Below, piece after piece: positions 1-9,200 of a stretch of 64,000 nt of DNA. The position numbers and the translations under genes were made by a program. Position 1 is the stretch's first letter; the number at the start of each line of letters is the position of its first letter. Below the pieces are notes generated by a model. That model ran no database searches and was not told where the DNA came from. It saw only the letters and a list, made by a program, of their open reading frames with translations. Origin of the DNA: Ignisphaera aggregans DSM 17230 (GTDB lineage Archaea; Thermoproteota; Thermoprotei_A; Sulfolobales; Ignisphaeraceae); assembly GCA_000145985.1 (NCBI GenBank), contig CP002098.1:1716501-1780500 (forward strand). The letters run 5' to 3'.

Positions 1-108
1 ACAATATTCCAAACAATATTTCAATTGCCCTTTCTAATCTTTCAGCTTTATTATCTTATTATTATCTTAGAAGAAACTAGATACCGCTAATTCATTAAAT
101 ATTTTAAT

Positions 109-1029
109 CTATATAATATATGGATGGCGTAGGGCATTAATCTTAAAAAATGCTTCCCTAAGTCCATCTCTATTTATAGTAGGTCTTAGGAATGGTTTTA
201 GGTCTATACCATTTCTAGCTAGTATACATGGTTTAAGAATTCCATCAGCTGAAAGTCTAATCCTATTGCAGTTTCTACAAAATTGTCTATTTCCTAACCA
301 TCTGACAAGCTCTATTTCAATTCCGTTATATAGAACATATACAGGTCGTGCATGTATATCTCTTATATATTTCTTTACAGCTATAGACTCAATGTATTTC
401 TCAATAGTTTCTAACGATATATAGTATTTACTAAAAATATTCCTTGGAATGGTTATAGGTTCTAATTCTATAAATCTAATCTTTATATTTCCATTAAATC
501 TTGATGCAAATTTTATAAACTCTAGATATTCATCATCATTAATATTCTTCAAAACAACAATATTTATTGTTAATGGGGTTAAACCTACATCTAATGCTTT
601 TTTGATACCATCTAAAACTATTTCAAGTGAGTCTATCCCTGTTATATATCTATACTTCTCTCTCGATAACGAGGGGATGCTAACATTAATCCTTTTAAGA
701 CCTGCTTCAACAAGCTTCTCTGCTAAGATATGTAGAAAATATCCGTTTGTAGTCATCGATAAATCCTTTGGCTTTAACGAAGCTATTGATGATACTATCT
801 CAATAATATCACGCCTTACTAATGGTTCACCACCTGTTATTTTAAACTCATTGATTCCAAGTTCCATGGCTATTTCTGCAATAGATCTAATTTCATTGGC
901 ATTCAAAAACTCCTTATGTCGATACACCCCCCAGCCCTCCATATGACAGTAGACACAGTGATAATTACATTCATGGGTAACACTAATCCTTAGATTCCTT
1001 AAGATTCTTCCGAAGTTATCTATAAGCAA
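109..1029 (-). CDS. moaA: GTP 3',8-cyclase MoaA (radical SAM, molybdopterin synthesis)
   Basis: This radical SAM enzyme carries out the first step of molybdopterin/tungstopterin synthesis, turning GTP into 3',8-cyclo-7,8-dihydro-GTP. The N-terminal SAM cluster motif CNYHCVYC is at residues 21-28 and the SAM-binding GGEP motif at 66-69. The second, GTP-side cluster is supplied by C251, C254 and C268 (CRNCNRIRL, then KPC). Both iron-sulfur sites are therefore present in a 306-residue protein, close to the usual family length. The gene stands alone and is divergent from the next gene across about 135 bases. No other moa gene lies in the window. The cofactor probably serves tungsten enzymes, but that is inference from the lifestyle of such organisms. 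Confidence 0.93.
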   Translation of the reverse strand: MLIDNFGRILRNLRISVTHECNYHCVYCHMEGWGVYRHKEFLNANEIRSIAEIAMELGINEFKITGGEPLVRRDIIEIVSSIASLKPKDLSMTTNGYFLHILAEKLVEAGLKRINVSIPSLSREKYRYITGIDSLEIVLDGIKKALDVGLTPLTINIVVLKNINDDEYLEFIKFASRFNGNIKIRFIELEPITIPRNIFSKYYISLETIEKYIESIAVKKYIRDIHARPVYVLYNGIEIELVRWLGNRQFCRNCNRIRLSADGILKPCILARNGIDLKPFLRPTINRDGLREAFFKINALRHPYII

Positions 1030-1164
1030 TAGATTTCAACCTTTATAGCATCATTCCTATGTTTAGCCTCATCTAGACATTAGCTAGGATAATAATCTGA
1101 AAATATAAATCTTCCTAAAATGACAAAATACTTATAACATTTGTTATCATTAGTGATAACTGTT

Positions 1165-2475
1165 ATGAAGATATGTCTAGCTCTGGTATATGCAAAGGAT
1201 AATAGATATACTGTAAATATTTTGAAAGCTGCAATAGAATACAAAGTACCTAATGTAGTAGTGTATACAGTTAGATGGGATGAGGACTATGATATTATTC
1301 AAAAAATTGCTATTCTAAATGAGAAATGTGAAAAGATGTTAATAGGATTTACATTTATGAGTACACAACTAATGTCTATAATTGACTATATAAAAATGAT
1401 AAGAAGGGTATTCCCAAATGCCATTCTAATAGCTGGTGGACCGCATGCCTCTGGAGACCCTCTTGGAACATTAACTAATCTTGGCTTTGATCTAGTAGTC
1501 TATGGCGAGGGTGAGGATACTATGATTGAGATACTTTCATCGATAATCAATGGTGGTGATCCATATGTCTGTGGAACAGCATATATAGATGGTGGTAAAA
1601 TGATAGTTAAGAAGAGATCTAGATATGTAGATCTAGATCAATATCCTCCCTTTCCATATTGGAGAAATACATTTAATCCTATAGAGATAATGCGTGGATG
1701 TTCAGCATCCTGCTATTTTTGCCAGGTTACATATCTCTATGGAGTTCCAAGATATAGAAGCATAGAGAGGATAGTATATTACAGTGAAATAATGTTGTCT
1801 TCAGGACTGAAAGATCTTAGATTTATAGCGCCAAACTCCCTCGGATATGGTAGTAGCAATGGTATTAAACCAGATAGTAAGGTCTTAGATCTTCTACATC
1901 AATTGAGGCTGTTAGCGAATAGATATGGGGGAAGAATATTTTTTGGTACGTTCCCTAGTGAGGTAAGACCTGATTCTGTTGAGGAAGATTTTATTAGGGA
2001 AATAAGAAGGTTTGTTGATAATAAGAGGATTATAGTAGGTGCCCAAAGTGGTTCCAATAGAATATTAAAAATTATACATAGGGGACATACATCAGAAGAT
2101 ATAGTAAATGCTGTACAAATCCTTACAAAATATGGCTTTGAGGTTGATATAGACTTGATTTTCGGCTTTCCATTTGAGACTAAGGATGATATAGAGGAGA
2201 CTATGAAGCTTATAGAGAAACTGAAAGAATATAGAACAAGATTTCATCTACATACCTTTATACCATTGCCAGGTACACCATTCATTAAGTTATTACCTTC
2301 ACCAATAGATGATGCTTTAAAGCATAGATTATATAAATTAATTGGTGAGGGGAGAGCCTATGGATACTGGATATCCCAGGAAAAACTATCGAAAGAGATT
2401 ATTGAATTAGTAAGGAAAAATATTATATTTGATCTAGAGAAAAACTATAGAAATGCTAAGATGCACCTTTGCTAG
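1165..2475 (+). CDS. B12-binding domain / radical SAM protein
   Basis: The product has an N-terminal cobalamin-binding-like Rossmann domain (about residues 1-125, including the segment GFDLVVYGEGEDT) followed by a radical SAM domain with motif RGCSASCYFC near residues 177-186. The family is found in methanogens and other archaea and its substrate is generally unknown, so I name no reaction. An upstream in-frame TTG at 1141 would add eight residues. I prefer the ATG at 1165, because a TATA-like TTATAA at 1133-1138 would place transcription start near 1160, giving an almost leaderless mRNA. The last 20 bases overlap the convergent gene that follows. Confidence 0.82.
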   Translation: MKICLALVYAKDNRYTVNILKAAIEYKVPNVVVYTVRWDEDYDIIQKIAILNEKCEKMLIGFTFMSTQLMSIIDYIKMIRRVFPNAILIAGGPHASGDPLGTLTNLGFDLVVYGEGEDTMIEILSSIINGGDPYVCGTAYIDGGKMIVKKRSRYVDLDQYPPFPYWRNTFNPIEIMRGCSASCYFCQVTYLYGVPRYRSIERIVYYSEIMLSSGLKDLRFIAPNSLGYGSSNGIKPDSKVLDLLHQLRLLANRYGGRIFFGTFPSEVRPDSVEEDFIREIRRFVDNKRIIVGAQSGSNRILKIIHRGHTSEDIVNAVQILTKYGFEVDIDLIFGFPFETKDDIEETMKLIEKLKEYRTRFHLHTFIPLPGTPFIKLLPSPIDDALKHRLYKLIGEGRAYGYWISQEKLSKEIIELVRKNIIFDLEKNYRNAKMHLC

Positions 2476-2701
2476 TACTAGCAAATGCTTTAGATCTCAT
2501 ATACTCTTCAACTATCACTAGAATACCTGCTATAATTAGATATAGTCCTACAAGCCATGATATTAGTGCTGGTAGCACTATTACTAATATCCCAAATATT
2601 AGCATTAAAATCCCTATGCCTATTCTAGGCAAGCTAATTCCAAAATATTTCTTAAGAACTTCTTCTATCGATTTCTCTACTTTTCCAGACATTCTAACCA
2701 C
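2456..2701 (-). CDS. Small two-helix membrane protein (DUF3096-like)
   Basis: This is an 81-residue protein with a charged N-terminus and two closely spaced hydrophobic helices (about residues 26-47 and 48-66), rich in Gly, Ile and Leu. It resembles the short DUF3096-type membrane proteins, whose function is not known. Its 3' end overlaps the 3' end of the convergent radical SAM gene by 20 bases. An internal Met at residue 4 is an equally plausible start. No partner gene suggests a role. Confidence 0.6.
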   Translation of the reverse strand: MVRMSGKVEKSIEEVLKKYFGISLPRIGIGILMLIFGILVIVLPALISWLVGLYLIIAGILVIVEEYMRSKAFASTSKGAS

Positions 2702-2842
2702 CTAAATAGAGGTATCTTATTAATAGTCCTAATATAGAGACCTAAATATAGTTTTCGTTTATAGCCGATGTATAGTAGGTTTGTTAATAAAATAATATTA
2801 AGATAATTTTAGCTACATTAAAAATGTTTATTGTATGCTGTT

Positions 2843-3073
2843 CTATTCAACTACTATAGATCCTGTTGGACATGAGGCTGCCGCATTCTTTGATGGTTCT
2901 ACAAGGTTGTCAGGTATTTCTCCAACACTCTCTGTTTCTGTATCTGACTTTCTATAGGGATCTCTTATTCTTGTCTTTCCTGTTGCTGGATCTAGCTCAA
3001 ATACATCTGGTACTAGTGCCCAACATACTCCACAGGCTATACAGGTCTCCTTATTTACCTTAACTTGTGCCAT
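2843..3073 (-). CDS. Ferredoxin, single [4Fe-4S] cluster
   Basis: This small 76-residue electron carrier has cluster ligands C11, C14 and C17 in CIACGVC and C68 in SCPTG. It lacks the second set of cysteines found in two-cluster ferredoxins, so it should hold one [4Fe-4S] cluster, like the Thermotoga and Pyrococcus type. An acidic middle segment with a short insertion separates the two halves. The gene is monocistronic, with open intergenic sequence on both sides. It probably donates or accepts electrons for oxidoreductases encoded elsewhere. Confidence 0.9.
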   Translation of the reverse strand: MAQVKVNKETCIACGVCWALVPDVFELDPATGKTRIRDPYRKSDTETESVGEIPDNLVEPSKNAAASCPTGSIVVE

Positions 3074-3186
3074 ACAGATCCCTTGCTATAAGGATTGTAA
3101 AGAAAATTTAAGCTTTGCTAACATAAATATTCCTTACAGTAGCTAGAATATTACTTAATCCATGAATTTTTATAAATATCATTGGG

Positions 3187-3241
3187 ATGATGTAGCTTTA
3201 GGCCGTAGCAGTTGAATGGTGAGAATGCCCCTACCCTCTGA
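3187..3241 (+). ncRNA. Candidate C/D box guide sRNA
   Basis: The intergenic stretch holds a C box ATGATGT (3187-3193), a C'-like box GTGAGAA (3219-3225), then exactly 12 bases TGCCCCTACCCT and a D box CTGA (3238-3241). The D' box is poor (TTGA at 3212-3215), and the C to D' spacing is longer than usual, so this is the weakest of the guide RNA candidates here. The D guide would pair with AGGGTAGGGGCA, which resembles the conserved GGGTAGGGG segment of 23S rRNA. That target is from memory and unverified. Confidence 0.45.
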
Positions 3242-3439
3242 CCAAGAAAATTATTACATAATGATATTTTATCGTCTTAGCTCCATATTCTATTCTAAGT
3301 TTGTTAGGAACCCTATATAATTTATGAAATAGATATAGAATTCAGTATTAAGAAGCTTAATAAAGATAGAATTCTATCGTTTAGAATATTCAGAATAGCA
3401 AGCTATTGTAAAGAAACAATTAGATATTCTGAAGAATAT

Positions 3440-4675
3440 TTATTGTCTAAGAGTTATTTGATGTATCGATGATACATCTATAAAGCTTCTTGAGGATGTC
3501 CTTAGCCATGGTATTCTTATTGGTATTAACGCTATTAGAGCTATTATGCCTTGGAAAATCCAGTTTAGAGGTGCTAAAACTACTACTTTATCTCTATAGC
3601 CATTGATTATTATATATATTGGAGCTAATGATATAGATACTAGCTCTATTTTAGCAATGGTAATGGTAATTGATGGTATTTCTACAAATAGAGATAGGGA
3701 TACTATTAGTAGTGATATGAAGGGTGCCATAAGAGCTATCGGTTGTAGGTAAGCCATAACTAAAGCTATTTTTGTTCTACACCTTAAAACCTTCCTATAT
3801 TTTATAACTACATCTTTTAGACACTGAAGAGATCCTCTATACCATCGAACTCTCTGTTTAACATAGCTAGATAACGTTGATGGAGCTCCCTCATAAACAA
3901 TACTATCAAGTAGTGCAATTCTTCTCCCATACTGATATGCCTTAATAGATAGATAGGCATCTTCAGCCAATACCTCAGGAAAACCACCTATCATGTTTAG
4001 AAACTCCATTGAGAGAGCAAGACCCTCACCACTTACAAGAGGAACTCTAATTAACTTTGTAAGCCCTGGTAGCCCTACATTATACCAGAGCATAGTGTCT
4101 ATATACGATAGTTTACCTATTACTGAATTACTAATTCTATAGACCTTTGTACCAACAATAGAATAACCATTCTTTATCAGTTTAGACACCTTATAGATAT
4201 ATCTATCGTCATAGATAGTATCTCCTGCATCTAGAACAATCACAACATCATATCTTCCAGAGATATTCTTTAACAAATTATTCATAGCATGTGCCTTACC
4301 TCTACGAGAACCTTTATTGATGAATATAGTTGTTTTAAATCCCACATCTGTTAGGATACCTATGGATTCTTTAACAATATTGTAAGTCTCAATATCATTG
4401 TTCTCCAATATTATAAAGATATCGAGGTTATCCTTGGGATACTTTTGTCTGGCTATGCTTTGAAAAGTTCTTCTTATAGACTCTCTATCTTCTCTATAGA
4501 AGGGTAGGAGAATAGCTACTAAGGAAGTCTCTGGATTATTTGGATTCTTATTATTTTCAATCTTTATCCATACCTGCTCCTTTAAGTTACGAATAACACT
4601 ATAGAGTGATGGAATTCCATAGACAAAAGAGAGAACTATTATAGTGGTAGGTATATACCATATGAGCGCAAACAC
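3440..4675 (-). CDS. Family 2 glycosyltransferase, membrane-embedded
   Basis: The product is a processive-type GT2 enzyme. It has an N-terminal membrane helix, a cytoplasmic GT-A domain, and at least three C-terminal helices (about residues 300-390). Catalytic hallmarks are the nucleotide-sugar acidic motif VLDAGD, the acid motif AEDAYLS, and the QRVRW motif typical of synthases and ceramide glucosyltransferase-like enzymes. It transfers sugar from an activated donor to a lipid or growing glycan, and the acceptor cannot be told from sequence. At 411 residues it is a normal length. A kinase-like gene lies 67 bases upstream on the same strand, so co-transcription is possible. Confidence 0.85.
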   Translation of the reverse strand: MFALIWYIPTTIIVLSFVYGIPSLYSVIRNLKEQVWIKIENNKNPNNPETSLVAILLPFYREDRESIRRTFQSIARQKYPKDNLDIFIILENNDIETYNIVKESIGILTDVGFKTTIFINKGSRRGKAHAMNNLLKNISGRYDVVIVLDAGDTIYDDRYIYKVSKLIKNGYSIVGTKVYRISNSVIGKLSYIDTMLWYNVGLPGLTKLIRVPLVSGEGLALSMEFLNMIGGFPEVLAEDAYLSIKAYQYGRRIALLDSIVYEGAPSTLSSYVKQRVRWYRGSLQCLKDVVIKYRKVLRCRTKIALVMAYLQPIALMAPFISLLIVSLSLFVEIPSITITIAKIELVSISLAPIYIIINGYRDKVVVLAPLNWIFQGIIALIALIPIRIPWLRTSSRSFIDVSSIHQITLRQ

Positions 4676-4742
4676 ATTAGCACACCTAGATCTAGATTAG
4701 AATTAAGTGGTAGCTAAACAAAAACTTTTATGAGACTTTCAA

Positions 4743-5558
4743 CTATTGGCCTAAAATCACATCTATTATTCTATTAGCCATCTCTCTCCTCTCCTCATTA
4801 CTCCCTCTTTTATACATAGTAGCATATAGTAAGAGAGTTTTTCTATGGTTATAACCTAGATCTATTATCTCATACACATACTTATCCCCTATCTTTCCAT
4901 TCAATATAAAACTTAGTACCCTAGGCAAATTATTAGAGTTCTTCCTAATTCTTGCAGATTCTAAATCAATGATATATACATTCCTTGGATCATCACATCT
5001 AACTACTATTTGTTTTAATGGATTTCTAATCTCTTCTACATCTATTCCTCTAATATCTAGCTTGTAAAATAACTCTATTAAACTTATTAACAATATCCTT
5101 AATCTCTGGCTATCAATGTTATTACTGATATAATCCCTTAATATATATCCGTCTATGTATTCTCTTACAATAAAATTATCGGTATAGTCATATACTCTTG
5201 GAATACCATTAACATCTTCAGCAAGTTTCATTATTAATGCCTCTTGTCTTAAGCTATCTCTCTTAGAATCTATTCTCCTTATCTTTAGAGCTACATATCC
5301 ATATAAATTGTGGTAAGCTAGTGTTACTATCCCTGCGTGTCCTTTTCCAATAACACTAAGCTTTCCTATCTTAATTGATCCATAATTAAAAATAGCTTTA
5401 ATTCCAAGACTTTTTACTTCTTCTAATCTTTTTGAACACTCTTGTGATAAGGGGTTTGGATAACATAGAATTTTATCTAGATCAGCATCATTAACTACAT
5501 CAAATTGATTGAGATGTCTACAAAATATCATTTGATTTTGTATTCCATAGCCTTTCAT
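4743..5558 (-). CDS. Predicted archaeal Ser/Thr protein kinase (COG2112-like)
   Basis: This is a 271-residue protein-kinase-fold protein. It has a glycine loop IGKGHAGIV (about 70-78), a candidate ATP-anchoring lysine K92 in VALKIR, a hinge-like VREYIDGY, and a metal-binding-type DLE (D198) in place of DFG in IIDLESARI. The usual HRD catalytic loop is not recognisable, so activity is uncertain. It resembles the small archaeal predicted kinases grouped in COG2112. A GT2 gene follows on the same strand. About 65 N-terminal residues before the kinase core have no recognised domain. Confidence 0.7.
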   Translation of the reverse strand: MKGYGIQNQMIFCRHLNQFDVVNDADLDKILCYPNPLSQECSKRLEEVKSLGIKAIFNYGSIKIGKLSVIGKGHAGIVTLAYHNLYGYVALKIRRIDSKRDSLRQEALIMKLAEDVNGIPRVYDYTDNFIVREYIDGYILRDYISNNIDSQRLRILLISLIELFYKLDIRGIDVEEIRNPLKQIVVRCDDPRNVYIIDLESARIRKNSNNLPRVLSFILNGKIGDKYVYEIIDLGYNHRKTLLLYATMYKRGSNEERREMANRIIDVILGQ

Positions 5559-5758
5559 AATCCTTTATAATCACCTTCTACCTAAAGCTTTACTATTTAT
5601 GATTTATGATAAAGTAGATGTTTATAAGTTCTCTATATAGCATATCATCCTTGCGCTAAATGTCAACAATCGTAATAGGGATGAGACTTACACCATATAC
5701 CCCTGTGAAGAGCTCTGGATAGGGTGATGATGGTTTTGGAAAACTTTGTCATCTATAG
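5559..5758. other. Intergenic stretch upstream of the kinase-like gene
   Basis: These 200 bases contain no convincing gene. A perfect C-box heptamer GTGATGA occurs at 5720-5726, but no D box follows at guide distance, so I do not call a guide RNA. The part next to 5558 should contain the promoter of the kinase-like gene. Confidence 0.4.
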
Positions 5759-5992
5759 CTAAGGATCAATCAATCTCTTATAATCTGCTCTACACCTCTC
5801 TAGAGATATACTCTTTAAGCTATGTAGAATTTTATTCATAATCCTTCTACCTAGATTATGAGGTCTATAGATTCTATATCCTTGAACTATTAAGCAAAAC
5901 ATCTTCAAAGAAATATTATCTAAAATAGCTTTTAACTCTATCAAATCTAAAGTTATTATTGTTTGCAGAGGTGTACTACTATAATGTATCAA
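5759..5992 (-). CDS. Possible small hypothetical protein
   Basis: This 77-codon frame uses AGA, AGG, ATA and GAG codons like its neighbours, and reads as a Leu/Ile/Arg-rich peptide ending in KRLIDP. Its proposed 5' end overlaps the start of valS on the other strand, so the true start may lie further inside, for example at the Met near residue 31. I recognise no family. It could be a real short gene, a relic, or chance, and no ribosome binding site decides the matter. Confidence 0.3.
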   Translation of the reverse strand: MIHYSSTPLQTIITLDLIELKAILDNISLKMFCLIVQGYRIYRPHNLGRRIMNKILHSLKSISLERCRADYKRLIDP

Positions 5993-8428
5993 TTTAAAGC
6001 AAAATTTAATGAGACTAGGTGGTCTATAGAGAAAGAGCTTGAGTTAGTGGAGCTATGGGAAAAGGAAGAGCTGTTCGATTTTGTTTATGATCCTCAGAAA
6101 CCTATACTAATAGTTGATACCCCACCTCCATATATCTCTGGTAAGCCACATGTAGGACAAGTGGCTCACTATGTACAGATAGACATGATTTCTAGAGCAT
6201 ATAGAATGCTTGGATACAATGTCCTAGTACCCTTCTACGGAGATAGAAATGGGCTTCCAGTTGAGATATTTGTTGAAAGAACATATAGAGTTAATCCACA
6301 TGAAATTGCTAAGAGTGTTGAAGGTAGAGAGAAGTTCCTTGAGTTATGTAAAAAACATCTTGATGAAGTAGAGAAAGAGTTTATTAAGATATGGAGACGC
6401 TTGGGTTGCTCCTTTATTTATTGGAAGGAGGGTACAGATAGCGAAGAGTATAGAAGGATAACACAGGAGACATTTATAGATATGTGGAATAAGGGTCTTA
6501 TCTATGAAGCTGAAAGACCTGTTATTTGGTGTCCTCGCTGTAAGACAACACTTGCTGAAGCAGAGATAGAGTATAAGGAGGAGGAATCCGATTTATACTA
6601 TATAAGATTTCCCTTGGTAGAAGGTTATGTAGTTATAGCAACTACTAGACCAGAGCTACTTGGTGCATGTTTAATCCTTGCCTATAACCCTAGTGATGAG
6701 AGGTATAAGCATCTTCAGGGTAAAAAGGCTAGAGTTCCACTTTATAACTACGAAGTTGATATAATTGAACATAAATCTGTTGATCCTAATTTCGGTACAG
6801 GTATAATGATGATATGTAGCTATGGTGATCAATCAGATGTTAGAATTATAAGAGATCTAGGGTTAAAACCAAGGATATTGATAGATGAGGATGGAAGATT
6901 TAATCAGGAGGCCGGGATAATAGCAGGTCTTAGAATTCAAGAAGCTAGGAAAAGAATTGCTGAGGAGCTACAGAGACAGGGCTATCTTGTAAAGATAGAA
7001 AGGATTAGGAGGAATGTACCTACATGTTGGAGATGTGGAACACCTGTAGAGTTCATTCATCATAGAGAGTATTTCCTTAAACAACTAGAATTTAAGGATA
7101 AGTTAAAAGAGATTGCATTAAGAATAAGATTTCTACCTGAAGAGCATAGAAAACGATTATTAGATTGGATAGACTCTATAGCTATGGACTGGCCAATATC
7201 GAAAAACAGATATTATGCTACAGAGATCCCGACATGGAAATGTAGCAAATGTGGCTCAGTGCTTATACCTAGTAAAGGAAGATATTATAGGCCATGGAAA
7301 GATCCACCACCATGGGATAGATGTCCTGTATGTGGAGCCCCTAAGGATTATCTAGTTGGAGAGACAAAGGTTTTTGATACATGGTTTGATTCCTCTATCT
7401 CCATACTATATGCTTCAGGAAAAACAAAGTATCCATATATTCATGATTTATATCTGAAGGGAGCTGTAGAAGCTTTGAGACCACAAGGATATGACATAAT
7501 AAGGACATGGCTTTACTATACATTATTAAGAATATATCTACTCTATGAAAAACCTGCCTTTACTGTTGTAAGGATCACTGGCATGGGTCTAGATGAAAAA
7601 GGTGAAGCTATGCATAAGAGTAAGGGGAATGTTATATATCCAGAACCATATATAGATAAATATGGTGCTGATGCATTTAGGTTTTGGTCTGCAGTAGCAG
7701 CAAAACTTGGTAGCGACTATAGATTCTCTGAACAACTACTGAGAACAGGGCTTCTATTTATAACAAAGCTACTAAATATTGCAAGATTTGTATCAATGTT
7801 CCCAGTAATCGATAGTGTAGAGACTCTATATCCTCTTGACAAAGCATTGCTATCTAAACTTAATGAGGTTATAGATATAGTTATTAATAGCTATAGGAAT
7901 ATGGATGTCTATGAAGCAACACAAACCCTGTATCACTTCACATGGGATATCTTTGCAGATCACTACATAGAGATGGTGAAACAACGAGCATATAACTTCA
8001 ACAACATATATAGTATCGAAGAACAAAAAAGTGCTTGGTATACTCTTCACACAACTCTAAAATACATACTACAAATGCTTGCACCAATAACGCCTTTTGT
8101 AACAGACTACATATGGAGGAAGTTATACTCAAAAGATACATCTATACATAGAGAATGTATGCCTAGAAAGATAGATAATATCGATAAAGAGATGTCAAGA
8201 CACTTAGACATTATTATTACTATAAATAGTTCTATATGGAGATATAAGAAATCTCAAAATCTTAAATTATCGGATAAGATACGTGCAACTCTATACATAC
8301 CTGAATACCTATCTCCATATGCAAAAGACTTAGAAATATTCCATGGAGTTACATCAGTAGTTATAGGAATGCCTAAAAGTGGGAATTATATTGAATTGAC
8401 AAAGAACGTATATTTAGAACTAGAGTAA
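5984..8428 (+). CDS. valS: Valyl-tRNA synthetase
   Basis: This class I aminoacyl-tRNA synthetase charges tRNA-Val. The HIGH-equivalent PPPYISGKPHVGQ lies near residue 43, the editing domain has ATTRPELL and the valyl-type GTGIMMICSYGDQSDV, and the KMSKS-equivalent is AMHKSKGNVIYP. Zinc-type CxxC pairs (CPRC, CWRC, CSKC, CPVC) are present. Starting at ATG 5984 gives 814 residues, the usual archaeal length. GAGGTG at 5968-5973 lies 10 bases ahead, so I reject the earlier TTG at 5963. IleRS and LeuRS are less likely, because the editing-domain motif and length fit ValRS. Confidence 0.94.
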   Translation: MYQFKAKFNETRWSIEKELELVELWEKEELFDFVYDPQKPILIVDTPPPYISGKPHVGQVAHYVQIDMISRAYRMLGYNVLVPFYGDRNGLPVEIFVERTYRVNPHEIAKSVEGREKFLELCKKHLDEVEKEFIKIWRRLGCSFIYWKEGTDSEEYRRITQETFIDMWNKGLIYEAERPVIWCPRCKTTLAEAEIEYKEEESDLYYIRFPLVEGYVVIATTRPELLGACLILAYNPSDERYKHLQGKKARVPLYNYEVDIIEHKSVDPNFGTGIMMICSYGDQSDVRIIRDLGLKPRILIDEDGRFNQEAGIIAGLRIQEARKRIAEELQRQGYLVKIERIRRNVPTCWRCGTPVEFIHHREYFLKQLEFKDKLKEIALRIRFLPEEHRKRLLDWIDSIAMDWPISKNRYYATEIPTWKCSKCGSVLIPSKGRYYRPWKDPPPWDRCPVCGAPKDYLVGETKVFDTWFDSSISILYASGKTKYPYIHDLYLKGAVEALRPQGYDIIRTWLYYTLLRIYLLYEKPAFTVVRITGMGLDEKGEAMHKSKGNVIYPEPYIDKYGADAFRFWSAVAAKLGSDYRFSEQLLRTGLLFITKLLNIARFVSMFPVIDSVETLYPLDKALLSKLNEVIDIVINSYRNMDVYEATQTLYHFTWDIFADHYIEMVKQRAYNFNNIYSIEEQKSAWYTLHTTLKYILQMLAPITPFVTDYIWRKLYSKDTSIHRECMPRKIDNIDKEMSRHLDIIITINSSIWRYKKSQNLKLSDKIRATLYIPEYLSPYAKDLEIFHGVTSVVIGMPKSGNYIELTKNVYLELE

Positions 8429-8589
8429 ATCATATAGCTGATAATCTCTTTATGAATAGCACCTATCAATGTCTTTCATATCTCTCTCATCTTAGCTTTT
8501 GCTCAACGATATAGGTATTATATTGTATGAAACTTATAAAACTTTGGAATTCTTCTTTAAAGAGTGAAGCCCTATAGCATAAGAGGTGA

Positions 8590-9117
8590 TTGTCATCGAT
8601 ATCCTTAATATTTTTAATAGATATAGCATTGAATGAGAGTTTTGGAATAATAAAAGCATTGAGAATAGCTCAAGAATGTAAAGCACATATAGTATCTCTA
8701 GACAGTAATAGAAATACTATATCATTATCATTGAAAGATCCTAGCTATGATGATATAAAATGTTTAAGTAGAATTGATGGTTATGTATCAATAGAACCTA
8801 GAATAATTATTAATCTGTGTAACCATAAGGTAGATCTCTTCAGCTTATTAAGAAATACCAATCTGAATTACAAACGTTTTTCTTCACTAGGAAGATTGAT
8901 ATGTTTTATAGAGTTAAAAAAGGGGGTTATAGCTATATGGAAAACATCGAAAGAATGTATCTTCCTTGGAAGATATCTGAATACAAAAAGGGTTTCACCT
9001 CCAATATCACCATCATCTTATACTGTTATTGGTAAATGGACGGAAGTTTTATCGATAATCGATACGTTATTGTCAGATTTAAATGAATTTATTCACCAGA
9101 TAGCTAGCTATTTATAA
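8590..9117 (+). CDS. Hypothetical protein, 175 aa
   Basis: I do not recognise this protein. It begins with a hydrophobic strand-like segment (SLIFLIDIAL), contains mixed alpha/beta-like sequence with several cysteines, and ends in a predicted helix. The start is uncertain. A good GAGGTGAT (8583-8590) directly abuts the TTG at 8590, which is too close for normal spacing. A start nearer 8599 (ATA) or the TTG at 8629 would space better. It lies between valS and an HD-domain gene on the same strand, with gaps of 161 and 83 bases. Confidence 0.5.
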   Translation: MSSISLIFLIDIALNESFGIIKALRIAQECKAHIVSLDSNRNTISLSLKDPSYDDIKCLSRIDGYVSIEPRIIINLCNHKVDLFSLLRNTNLNYKRFSSLGRLICFIELKKGVIAIWKTSKECIFLGRYLNTKRVSPPISPSSYTVIGKWTEVLSIIDTLLSDLNEFIHQIASYL

Positions 9118-9200
9118 AGATGTGAAACTTGGAATATTATGGTTTTAGAACTATTTAACATTTTAGAATCAGTGTGGATTCAGCAATCCTGGTGTAACTT

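Noticed and set aside
5690-5760. Possible C/D guide RNA with a perfect GTGATGA
   Set aside because: No CTGA follows at 10-15 bases on either side, so the box pair needed for a guide is missing.
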